This document shows positions 1-5,293 of a DNA stretch of 5,293 bases, piece by piece. The stretch lies in the NCBI GenBank assembly GCA_947478535.1, contig CANJXD010000420.1, positions 1 to 5,293 of the forward strand, written 5' to 3'. A program made the translations under genes and the position numbers. Below the pieces are notes generated by a model. It was not told the origin of the DNA and made no database searches. It worked only from the letters and a program-made list of their open reading frames with translations. Each line of letters begins with the position of its first letter. The stretch's first letter is position 1. This stretch comes from Acetobacteraceae bacterium. Its GTDB lineage: Bacteria; Pseudomonadota; Alphaproteobacteria; Acetobacterales; Acetobacteraceae.

Positions 1-167
1 AGGGCGGCCGGGCAGGGCTGGCCGGCGGAGGCACCGAGGCGCAGCGTCACCATCGCGCCGGGGGCGTGGTCCGGGTGGAAGCGGGCCAGCAATTCCGCCG
101 GCGCCAGCGGCATTGCCGGCGGCGCGGGGGCTCGCGGCGCGGCGAGGGCCGTGTCCCAAGGGATCAT
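1..167 (-). CDS. Partial redox-partner gene, possibly the flavoprotein subunit of a fumarate reductase-like enzyme (5' end only)
   Basis: The reverse strand is open from an ATG at 167-165 to the window edge, giving the first 55 residues of a protein that continues outside. The peptide starts MIPWDTALAA, has a Pro/Ala-rich stretch, then reads ARFHPDHAPGAMVTLRLG and ends near GQPCPAA. Its ATG overlaps the TGA of the upstream iron-sulfur gene as ATGA, so the two genes are very probably one operon and translationally coupled. No nucleotide-binding motif or other diagnostic domain lies in the visible part. From context (iron-sulfur subunit immediately upstream) and a remembered resemblance of the HPD..P.AM...R.G..AG.PCP stretch to the N-termini of FAD-binding fumarate reductase/succinate dehydrogenase-like proteins, I infer a flavoprotein subunit. 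That identification is tentative; the reading frame and overlap are seen directly. Confidence 0.55.
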   Translation of the reverse strand, partial: MIPWDTALAAPRAPAPPAMPLAPAELLARFHPDHAPGAMVTLRLGASAGQPCPAA

Positions 168-817
168 GGCTGGACGCCGTCGAGGTCGATGGGCTGGCGG
201 CCTTCCTCGATCTCCCGCAGGCGCTGGATCAGGTCTCCCGGGCGGAGCGTGAGGCTGGCGGCCATGCGGCGCAGGAACTGGCCGAGATGGGCGGGGGCGA
301 TGTGCTCGGGGCAGGCGGCGACGCAGAGGTTGCACATGACGCAATGCTCGAACAGCGCGCCCGCCGCGAGCGCCCGGCCTTCGACCGCCAGCGTGACCGC
401 CTTCTGCACCTCGATGGCCTTGGGGCAGGCGGCGTCGCAGCCGCCGCAATGGCGGCAATGCTTCGCCTCGGGGAAGGTGGCGTCGATGCTGGCCAGGGCC
501 TGCCAGCTATCGGTGGTGGCGCGGAGGTCATAGGCGTGGCTGCGCCGCGCCGGGAAATGGTCCACGAAGGCCACCTGCATGCCCGCCTCGGCGCGGGTTT
601 CGCAGGCCAGCGCCGTCGTGGCGATGCGATCCCCCTCTCGCCGCACCAGCACGCGGCAGGCGCCGCAGACGCCCTGGCCCATGCAGCCGACATTGGCTGT
701 CAGTGGCATGCCGGCGGCGATCCAGGCCTGGATGAGCGATGCCCCGGGGGAGGCCTCGATCGCATGGCCGTCGATGGTCAGGGCCAAACTGGGTGGAGCA
801 CAGGGTGTTTCGGTCAC
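164..817 (-). CDS. Iron-sulfur protein with one [2Fe-2S] and two [4Fe-4S] motifs, succinate dehydrogenase/fumarate reductase iron-sulfur subunit-like
   Basis: This soluble electron-transfer subunit has three cluster motifs in the SdhB/FrdB order. Residues are counted from the longest in-frame ATG at 880. An N-terminal ferredoxin domain has C66-x5-C72-x2-C75 plus C93. Two ferredoxin motifs follow, C142-x2-C145-x2-C148-x3-C152-P and C180-x2-C183-x2-C186-x3-C190-P. No signal peptide or membrane segment is seen. It differs from textbook SdhB in the CX5C spacing and in a last motif that keeps all four cysteines, fitting [4Fe-4S] rather than [3Fe-4S]. I prefer the GTG at 817-815: codons upstream of it have poor G/C third positions, and starting at 880 would leave only 20 bp to the divergent start at 901. 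Neither start has a good ribosome binding site. The TGA overlaps the next gene's ATG. It probably passes electrons to or from that gene's product; the substrate is unknown. A heterodisulfide- or thiol-fumarate-reductase-like subunit is an alternative. Confidence 0.85.
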   Translation of the reverse strand: MTETPCAPPSLALTIDGHAIEASPGASLIQAWIAAGMPLTANVGCMGQGVCGACRVLVRREGDRIATTALACETRAEAGMQVAFVDHFPARRSHAYDLRATTDSWQALASIDATFPEAKHCRHCGGCDAACPKAIEVQKAVTLAVEGRALAAGALFEHCVMCNLCVAACPEHIAPAHLGQFLRRMAASLTLRPGDLIQRLREIEEGRQPIDLDGVQP

Positions 818-886
818 ATCGGCAGTTTCGCGCGGCTCGGCCTTCCCTGCAAAGCACGATCCAGGCGAGAATGGCGACATCTGTGT

Positions 887-892
887 GAAGGA
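887..892 (+). promoter_or_regulatory. Ribosome binding site of the M20 amidohydrolase gene
   Basis: GAAGGA lies 8 bases before the ATG at 901 and is a good match to the anti-Shine-Dalgarno sequence. It fixes the start of the amidohydrolase. It sits in the short divergent gap shared with the iron-sulfur gene; I found no convincing -35/-10 pair there on either strand. Confidence 0.7.
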
Positions 893-900
893 TCGCGGCG

Positions 901-2319
901 ATGGCCAATGAAGAAGAAATCTGGCGCCTGGTGGACACCCGCCGGCAGCAATACGTCGAAATGGCGGACCGCGTCTGGGGGATGCCGGAGCTCTGCTACG
1001 ACGAATACAAAAGCTGCGCCGAGCATGTCGCGATGCTGGAGGCCGAGGGCTTCGCCATCACGAAGGACGTCGCCGGCATTCCGACCGCGGTGATGGGCGA
1101 ATACGGCGAGGGCGGGCCGATCATCGCCATCCTGGGCGAATATGACGCGCTGCCGGGTCTTTCCCAGGAAGCCGGCGTGCTGGAACCCCGCCCCGTGCCG
1201 GGCGAGACGCGCGGCCATGGCTGCGGCCATAACCTGCTGGGCTCCGCGAGCCTGATGGCGGCCGCGGCGGTCAAGGACTACCTCAAAGCGAACAATCTTC
1301 CGGGGCGGGTGCGCTACTACGGCTGCCCGGCGGAGGAAGGCGGCGCGGCCAAGGGCTTCATGGTGCGCGACGGCGCCTTCGACGATGTGGACATCGCCAT
1401 CACCTGGCACCCCGCCTCCTTCGCCGGGGTGGATGACGCGATTTCGCTCGCCAATACGCGCATCGACTTTTCGTTCACCGGCCGGGCTTCTCACGCCGCC
1501 GCCGCGCCGCATCTCGGGCGCTCGGCGCTCGATGCGGTGGAGCTGATGAATGTCGGCGTGAACTACATGCGCGAGCACATGCCGAGCGATGCGCGCGTGC
1601 ACTACGCCTATCTCGATGCCGGCGGCATCGCGCCGAATGTCGTCCAGGCGACGGCGAAGATCCGCTACCTCATCCGCGCGCGCAACGTGACGGAGCTGAA
1701 CCAGCTGGTCGGGCGCGTCCGCAAGATCGCCGATGGCGCGGCGCTGATGACGGAATGCACGGTGGCGACGCGGGTGATCTCCGCCGTGTCGAATCTGATG
1801 GGCAATACGCCGCTCGAGAAGGCGATGCACGCCAACCTCGCCCGGCTCGGCGCGCCGCCCTTCGATGAGGAGGACAAGAAGACCGCGGCCGCCTTCCAGG
1901 CGACGCTGTCGGCGGAGGATATCCTCTCCGCCTGGCGCCGCGTCGGCGTGACGCCGAAGGATGGCGTGGTGCTGTGCGAGGAAGTGGTGCCGGAAGGTGC
2001 CGTGGGCGTGCCGATGATCGGCAGCACGGATGTCGGCGATGTCTCGTGGAAGGTGCCGCTGGTGCAGGCGCGGGGTGCCACCTGCGCGATCGGCACGCCG
2101 TTCCATTCCTGGCAGCTCACCGGCCAGGGCAAGCTGCCGCTGGCGCATAAGGGCATGGTGCATGTGGCGAAGGTGATGGCGGGCACGGCGGTTGATGCGC
2201 TGCTGAACCCGGCCATCATCAAGGACGCCAAGGCCGACCACGCCAGGCGCACCGGCGGCAAGCCCTATGAAAGCCCACTTCCGGCCGATGCGAAGCCGGC
2301 GCTGGATATGAGCAAGTAG
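901..2319 (+). CDS. M20-family amidohydrolase, AbgB (p-aminobenzoyl-glutamate hydrolase subunit B)-like
   Basis: This 472-residue cytoplasmic dizinc/dimanganese amidohydrolase of the M20D group hydrolyses an amide bond in an N-acyl amino acid-type substrate. The best match by motif and length is AbgB, which with AbgA cleaves the folate breakdown product p-aminobenzoyl-glutamate. Metal-site motifs are intact: GHGCGHN with C108 and H110, the catalytic/metal pair E145-E146 in PAEEGG, H170 in ITWHP, and H402 in GTPFHSW. The inserted dimerisation domain spans roughly residues 185-300, with GRASHAA and the conserved H198. The STDVGDVSW stretch near 375-383 is characteristic of AbgB-like members. 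The ATG at 901 has a good ribosome binding site. No abgA-like or transporter (abgT-like) gene is in the window, so the substrate is not settled; related members act on indole-acetyl- or other N-acyl-amino acids. The gene stands alone, divergent from the iron-sulfur gene and convergent with the next one. Confidence 0.93.
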   Translation: MANEEEIWRLVDTRRQQYVEMADRVWGMPELCYDEYKSCAEHVAMLEAEGFAITKDVAGIPTAVMGEYGEGGPIIAILGEYDALPGLSQEAGVLEPRPVPGETRGHGCGHNLLGSASLMAAAAVKDYLKANNLPGRVRYYGCPAEEGGAAKGFMVRDGAFDDVDIAITWHPASFAGVDDAISLANTRIDFSFTGRASHAAAAPHLGRSALDAVELMNVGVNYMREHMPSDARVHYAYLDAGGIAPNVVQATAKIRYLIRARNVTELNQLVGRVRKIADGAALMTECTVATRVISAVSNLMGNTPLEKAMHANLARLGAPPFDEEDKKTAAAFQATLSAEDILSAWRRVGVTPKDGVVLCEEVVPEGAVGVPMIGSTDVGDVSWKVPLVQARGATCAIGTPFHSWQLTGQGKLPLAHKGMVHVAKVMAGTAVDALLNPAIIKDAKADHARRTGGKPYESPLPADAKPALDMSK

Positions 2320-2330
2320 GCTGCACGCAG

Positions 2331-2363
2331 GGCGGGTGAGGCGCCGCGCGCGCTTCGCCCGCC
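2331..2363 (+). terminator. Strong 14-bp hairpin after the amidohydrolase gene
   Basis: Arms at 2331-2344 (GGCGGGTGAGGCGC) and 2350-2363 (GCGCTTCGCCCGCC) flank a CGCGC loop and begin 12 bases after the TAG stop. In the plus-strand transcript all 14 pairs form, two of them G-U wobbles; in the minus-strand transcript those two would be A-C mismatches. The orientation therefore fits a hairpin ending the amidohydrolase mRNA. No U-run follows, so intrinsic termination is uncertain; it could instead protect the 3' end or assist Rho-dependent termination. Confidence 0.55.
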
Positions 2364-2419
2364 AAGCCGCGGGAAGGGCGCTGGACGCCTCCCCGGCCAT
2401 TTCCCTAACGTTCCGACCG

Positions 2420-2439
2420 GCGGTCCGCGCAGGGACCGC
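2420..2439 (-). terminator. 7-bp hairpin downstream of the alpha-oxoamine synthase-like gene
   Basis: GCGGTCC (2420-2426) and GGACCGC (2433-2439) form a perfect 7-bp stem with a 6-base loop, starting 26 bases past the stop of the minus-strand gene. There is no T-run after it in either direction. It is a plausible but unproven end signal for the leftward gene and is symmetric enough to act on either strand. Confidence 0.35.
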
Positions 2440-2465
2440 ATGCCTCCCCGCTTATTCACAGCGGT

Positions 2466-3800
2466 TCATGACCATGCCTCGTCCTCCGGTTCCCCGATCG
2501 CGGCCGGCATCAGGCTGGTGGCGATGTCATGCCCATCCTCGGGCCTCGCCGCTTCACGGGCGGCCACCGCGATCTCGACCATGGTGTCGATCTGCGCGGC
2601 GGTGTGGTCGGCCATCACCATCAGCGGCCAGCGCGATCCACCGCGTGAGACGGCGGGATGTTCGATGAGGTCCACCAGCGCGCCGGCGGCGATCGCGGCG
2701 CGGGTCAGGCGGCGGGCGAGGGCGTGCTCGCCCAGCAGCACCGGCACCACGGCGCTGGCTTCCCCCAGCACCTGGAAGGCGCGGGCCTGCAGGCTGGCGC
2801 GCAGCCTTTCGATATTCGCGGCCAGGCGCCGCCGGCGTTGCGCGCCCTCCGCCGAGGCGACGATGCCGAGCCCGGCGAGGGCGATGGCGGCCTGCAGTGG
2901 CGACAGCGCGGCGGAGGCATGCAGCGTCGAGGCCCGCAGGCGCAGCGCCTGGGCGAGGCCCGGCGCGTCCGAGGCCACGAAGCCGCCGCTGGCGCCGATC
3001 ACGCCGGAGAGCGAGCCAACGACGATGTCGGTCTCGCCGATCACCCCCTCCCGCCCCAGGAAGCCGAGGCCGCCATCCCCCGAGGCGCAGAAATCATGCC
3101 CGAGGCGCACCAGCAGCGTCGCGCCATGGCGGAGGCAGGCATCGCGCAGCCAGCGCAGCGCCGGCACGCTCGAATCGAGGGTGAAGACGCTCTCGGTCAT
3201 CACCAGGATGCCGGCCTTGGCATCGGCGGCGCGCAGCCGCGCCAGGCGGTGGATGATGGCCTCGATGGCGCCGTGCGGCATGGGGTGCAGGTTGCGCGTC
3301 GCGGCCTGGGCGCCTTCCCGCAGGCAGGGCGCGGCCAGGGCATCGATCAGCACGTGGTCATCCTCCCCCACCAGGGTGCGGACGGCGCCGTAGCCGGCGG
3401 CCCAGTCGGTGGGGAAGACGCTGGCTTCCCGGCAGCAGAGCAGGTCCGCGAGCGCTTCCTCCAATTGTTGCAGGGGCAGGCTGCGGCCCTGCGCCGCGGC
3501 GGTGCCGCCGGCCTGGGTCCCGAACTTCGCCAGCGCCGCCGAGGCGGCCGCGAGCACCGCCGGATGCGCGGCGAGCGAAAGATGGTCGGAGGAGGCGAAG
3601 TTGAGGCCGCCCACAACCTCTCGCCCCCGGGTCATGGCGCGACTGTCGGGGGCGATGCGGCCCAGCAGCAGTCGCGCCGTGGGGTCCAGGCCCTCGACCA
3701 GGCGGGCCTGCCAATGCGTGTGATGGTCATCCCAGCGGCGCAGTAGGTCGGGCCCCGAGGGGCAGGGGGCGTCCCCGAACGCCGAGGTATCCGGGTTCAT
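2466..3800 (-). CDS. Alpha-oxoamine synthase-fold protein lacking the PLP lysine (predicted pseudoenzyme)
   Basis: This 444-residue protein (ATG at 3800) aligns by eye with the AONS/KBL/serine palmitoyltransferase family. An N-terminal arm of about 60 residues precedes GGLNFASSDHLSLAAHP (residues 64-80), then the FGTQAGGT region, FPTDWAAGY (129-137), DHVLIDALAAPCLREG, TESVFTLDSSVP, LLVRLGHDF, DIVVGSLSGVIGASGG, and a C-terminal domain ending in MADHT with HT at 399-400. Catalytic residues are missing: the PLP lysine of the family's T-x-S-K-x-x-G is Gly266, the Asp that contacts the PLP nitrogen is Arg232, and the His stacking on the ring is Ala157; only the equivalent of the second conserved His (His235) remains. 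The whole protein has only two lysines (92 and 195), neither near the site. Family enzymes join an amino acid to an acyl-CoA; this one probably cannot. ATGs at 3818 and 3836 and a TTG at 3974 are in frame, but the upstream part uses rarer, less G/C-ending codons. GGACGGA lies 9 bases before ATG 3800. It is divergent from the SARP gene. Confidence 0.85.
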   Translation of the reverse strand: MNPDTSAFGDAPCPSGPDLLRRWDDHHTHWQARLVEGLDPTARLLLGRIAPDSRAMTRGREVVGGLNFASSDHLSLAAHPAVLAAASAALAKFGTQAGGTAAAQGRSLPLQQLEEALADLLCCREASVFPTDWAAGYGAVRTLVGEDDHVLIDALAAPCLREGAQAATRNLHPMPHGAIEAIIHRLARLRAADAKAGILVMTESVFTLDSSVPALRWLRDACLRHGATLLVRLGHDFCASGDGGLGFLGREGVIGETDIVVGSLSGVIGASGGFVASDAPGLAQALRLRASTLHASAALSPLQAAIALAGLGIVASAEGAQRRRRLAANIERLRASLQARAFQVLGEASAVVPVLLGEHALARRLTRAAIAAGALVDLIEHPAVSRGGSRWPLMVMADHTAAQIDTMVEIAVAAREAARPEDGHDIATSLMPAAIGEPEDEAWS

Positions 3801-3964
3801 GCCCACGGGTCCATCCATTGCCGCATCCAGAAGCATCCCTTGGGACGTCCCGCAGAGGGGGGAGCCAAAATCGGGCCAGCCATTGTCGGATTGCTCGCTG
3901 CTGTGCACGGCGTGCCACCTCCCTCGCCACGGGATGAGGTCTAGGCGCTCTCCGCGCTGGGCTG

Positions 3965-3993
3965 CGTTAGCCAATCGTTAGCGGATCGTTCAC
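3965..3993 (+). promoter_or_regulatory. Three heptamer direct repeats at 11-bp period, candidate SARP-binding site
   Basis: CGTTAGC occurs at 3965-3971 and again at 3976-3982, and a 5/7 match, CGTTCAC, at 3987-3993. The period is exactly 11 bp, about one DNA turn, so all copies face the same side of the helix. Streptomyces SARPs such as ActII-ORF4, DnrI and AfsR are known to bind heptameric direct repeats at 11-bp (or 22-bp) spacing near the -35 region. The array is 160 bp before the SARP start and 165 bp before the divergent pseudoenzyme start. Binding by this SARP is inference. Confidence 0.55.
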
Positions 3994-3997
3994 GGCG

Positions 3998-4008
3998 CGC
4001 GTGACGCG
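3998..4008. repeat. Interrupted palindrome CGCGT-g-ACGCG
   Basis: Two perfect 5-bp arms surround one central base, starting 4 bases after the third heptamer. Its first base is exactly one further 11-bp step from the heptamers, although the sequence itself fits the heptamer poorly. It could be an operator or part of the extended SARP site; chance is possible in DNA this GC-rich. Confidence 0.3.
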
Positions 4009-4134
4009 AAACTAGCTGTTGCCACTCACGGGACCGCGGAGGATGAATCGTTACTGGCTGAAATCAGGCGGAGGGTGGCAGGTGAGGGGGGTCGCAACCG
4101 GGTGCATCACCCCATGGTGCAGTATCCCATTCGG

Positions 4135-4152
4135 CCCGGCCGGCGAGCCGGG
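4135..4152 (+). repeat. Hairpin abutting the proposed SARP start codon
   Basis: CCCGGC (4135-4140) and GCCGGG (4147-4152) form a 6-bp all-G/C stem with a CGGCGA loop that ends at the base before ATG 4153. In mRNA it would take up the only purine-rich ribosome binding element. Either translation from 4153 is damped by it, or the real start is one of the upstream in-frame codons. Confidence 0.35.
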
Positions 4153-5293
4153 ATGGCCGCGCTGAGCGTGCTTGGACGCATCCTGCCGAAGCAGGCCAGC
4201 CCCGAGGTGCCAGGCCCGCCTTGCATCGAGGTGGCGGTGCTCGATGGGCTCAGGCTGTCGCTGAATGGCGCGCCGGTCATACTGAACAACCGCAAGGCGC
4301 GCGCCATGCTCGCCTATCTCGCGCTGGAAGGCGGGGCGCCGGTGTCGCGCGAACAACTCGCGGGTCTGTTCTGGGGCGAGGCGCCGGAACGCCAGGCGCG
4401 CAATTCGCTCCGCCAATCCGTGTTCGAGCTGCGCGATGCTCTGCAGCAGCGCGGCTGCCAGGCCCTGGTGGCCGGGCGGGACTCGCTGGCATTGTCGCCG
4501 GGCAGTCTGGCGCTGGATATCGATGCGGTGCTGGCGGCGATCGGCGCGGGTGTGCCGCCGACGGCCGGGGCCGCGCTGGGCCGGGCAGACCGCATGCTCG
4601 CGGGCTACGAGGATCTGAGCCCGCTGTTCCGGGACTGGGTGGGTGCGACACGGATCGCCGTGCAATCGCGCCTGCAACGAGCGCTGGAAGGCGCCTTCGC
4701 CGATGAAGCGGCGCCCCGGCGCACTCGCCGCGCCATGGCGGAAGCCCTGCTGCGGCTGGACCCGACGCATGAGGACGCATGCCGCACCGTGATGCGCCTG
4801 GCGGCGGAGGATGGCGAGATCGGCGTGGCGCTGCGCAGCTATGCCGCGCTGTATGAAGTGCTTGGCGCCGAGTTTGACCAGGAGCCCTCGGTGGCGACGC
4901 AGCGCCTGGTCGCTGAAATCAAGCGCGGTGAGACCGAGCTGCCCGTGCCACCGGCGCTGGGACCAGCGCCGCTGCCCGCGGAGCCCTTGCGGGACAGGCG
5001 CCGCGCCCTGACGGCGGAGGATGCGCCGGTGGTGGCCGTGCTGCCCTTCCGCGTGCTCGGCGGCGGCGCGGAGCCCGACTACCTCGCGGAGGGGATCGTC
5101 GAGGATATCGTCCACCTCCTCGCCGGGCTGCGGGAGCCGGTGGTGATCTCCGCCAGTTCGACGCGGCGCTTCCAGGATGTCGCGCCGGACGACCTGACGC
5201 GCCTGGCCGAGTTGCTGGGCGCGGACTACCTCGTGACGGGCTCGGTTCGCCTGCGTGGCGAGGTGGCGCGGCTGGTGGTGGAACTCGCGGAGG
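4153..5293 (+). CDS. SARP-type transcriptional regulator: winged helix, BTAD and TolB-like domain (3' end outside window)
   Basis: The frame is open from 3982 to the window edge; from ATG 4153 it gives 380 residues without a stop. Residues 25-118 form an OmpR-like DNA-binding winged helix of SARP type, with NNRKARAMLAYLAL (45-58), SREQLAGLFWGE (65-76) and the recognition-helix region ARNSLRQSVFELRDAL (82-97). Residues 120-265 are the all-helical bacterial transcriptional activation domain (BTAD), including ALRSYAALYEVLGAEF. After a linker rich in Pro and Arg, residues 293-380 start a TolB N-terminal-like domain, VVAVLPF (293-299) and DYLAEGIVEDI (309-319), usually followed by TPR repeats in such proteins. 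It is expected to be a cytoplasmic DNA-binding activator; its signal is unknown. The start is uncertain: GTG 4075, GTG 4102 and ATG 4114 are in frame. I chose 4153 because the preceding GAG is a weak ribosome binding site and codon bias improves there. No receiver domain precedes the winged helix, as is usual for SARPs. Confidence 0.85.
   Translation, partial: MAALSVLGRILPKQASPEVPGPPCIEVAVLDGLRLSLNGAPVILNNRKARAMLAYLALEGGAPVSREQLAGLFWGEAPERQARNSLRQSVFELRDALQQRGCQALVAGRDSLALSPGSLALDIDAVLAAIGAGVPPTAGAALGRADRMLAGYEDLSPLFRDWVGATRIAVQSRLQRALEGAFADEAAPRRTRRAMAEALLRLDPTHEDACRTVMRLAAEDGEIGVALRSYAALYEVLGAEFDQEPSVATQRLVAEIKRGETELPVPPALGPAPLPAEPLRDRRRALTAEDAPVVAVLPFRVLGGGAEPDYLAEGIVEDIVHLLAGLREPVVISASSTRRFQDVAPDDLTRLAELLGADYLVTGSVRLRGEVARLVVELAE

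Larger units (their letters stand above)
3801..4152. other. Divergent intergenic region between the pseudoenzyme and SARP genes
   Basis: This stretch of about 350 bp has no convincing gene. Third-position G/C bias is weaker than in the flanking genes, and the reverse frame from 3974 to 3801 that continues into the pseudoenzyme gene begins only with a TTG. It holds an interrupted palindrome at 3905-3915, the heptamer repeats at 3965-3993, a second interrupted palindrome at 3998-4008, and a hairpin touching the SARP start at 4135-4152. It should contain the promoters of both divergent genes, but no strong -35/-10 pair is recognisable; a weak TTCACG (3989-3994) with TAGCTG (4013-4018) at 18-bp spacing is the best plus-strand candidate. 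Confidence 0.6.

Noticed and set aside
818..900. Possible promoter for the amidohydrolase (TTCCCT 843-848 and GAGAAT 867-872)
   Set aside because: The -35 match is only 3 of 6 and the gap is 18 bp; too weak to annotate.
814..2400. A 528-codon open frame on the minus strand opposite the amidohydrolase gene
   Set aside because: It is a mirror frame of a GC-rich gene: its product is dominated by Arg, His, Gly and Ala with no family motifs, whereas the plus frame has complete M20 metal-site motifs.
2658..3746. A 362-codon open frame on the plus strand opposite the pseudoenzyme gene
   Set aside because: Low-complexity Gly/Ala/Arg/Gln-rich translation without recognisable motifs; the minus frame carries the whole alpha-oxoamine synthase fold.
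3905..3915. Interrupted palindrome GCACG-g-CGTGC in the intergenic region
   Set aside because: Arms of 5 bp around one base are expected by chance in such GC-rich DNA, and it has no link to a promoter element I can see.
3801..3974. Extension of the pseudoenzyme by 58 residues to a TTG start at 3974
   Set aside because: TTG start, several rare or A/T-ending codons, no family similarity, and it would run across the first heptamer repeat. ATG 3800 with GGACGGA upstream is more likely, though ATG 3818 or 3836 cannot be excluded.
4043..4165. A 40-codon ORF ahead of the SARP gene whose stop overlaps the SARP start
   Set aside because: Its GGAGG directly touches the ATG with no spacing, its codon use is poor, and nothing in the peptide is recognisable. 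A leader peptide coupled to the SARP is possible but unsupported.
4051..5115. A 354-codon open frame on the minus strand opposite the SARP gene
   Set aside because: His/Arg/Gln-rich shadow frame; the plus frame shows winged-helix, BTAD and TolB-like motifs in order.

Overview
The window is very GC-rich with strongly G/C-biased third codon positions. Its protein families look like those of an alphaproteobacterium, perhaps an Acetobacteraceae/Roseomonas-like organism; that placement is inference from composition and family style only. No RNA genes, insertion sequences, integrases, CRISPR arrays or phage genes are visible.

Layout from left to right. (1) On the minus strand, a ferredoxin-like iron-sulfur protein (about 817 to 164) overlaps by ATGA the start of a second gene that leaves the window at base 1. 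They look like a redox pair resembling the soluble subunits of a fumarate reductase/succinate dehydrogenase-type enzyme. (2) Divergent from it, at 901-2319 on the plus strand, is a complete M20-family amidohydrolase of the AbgB (aminobenzoyl-glutamate hydrolase) type, followed by a strong hairpin. (3) Convergent with it, at 2466-3800 on the minus strand, is a protein with the alpha-oxoamine synthase fold (AONS/KBL/serine palmitoyltransferase family). The PLP-binding lysine, the Asp that contacts the PLP ring nitrogen and the ring-stacking His all appear to be replaced, so it reads as a pseudoenzyme. (4) A gene-free stretch of about 350 bp (3801-4152) carries a phased 11-bp repeat of a CGTTAGC-type heptamer. 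(5) On the plus strand from about 4153 to past the window end is a SARP-type regulator: OmpR-like winged helix, BTAD domain, then the start of a TolB-like domain.

The most interesting part is the right half. Three heptamers at exactly 11-bp period are the classical architecture of SARP binding sites, and they lie directly between a SARP gene and the divergent pseudoenzyme gene. A testable reading is that the SARP controls itself and/or the pseudoenzyme, whose role would be non-catalytic (for example a partner subunit, as LCB1 is in eukaryotic serine palmitoyltransferase). The left half looks like ordinary metabolic genes, although the iron-sulfur protein combines an unusual set of cysteine spacings.
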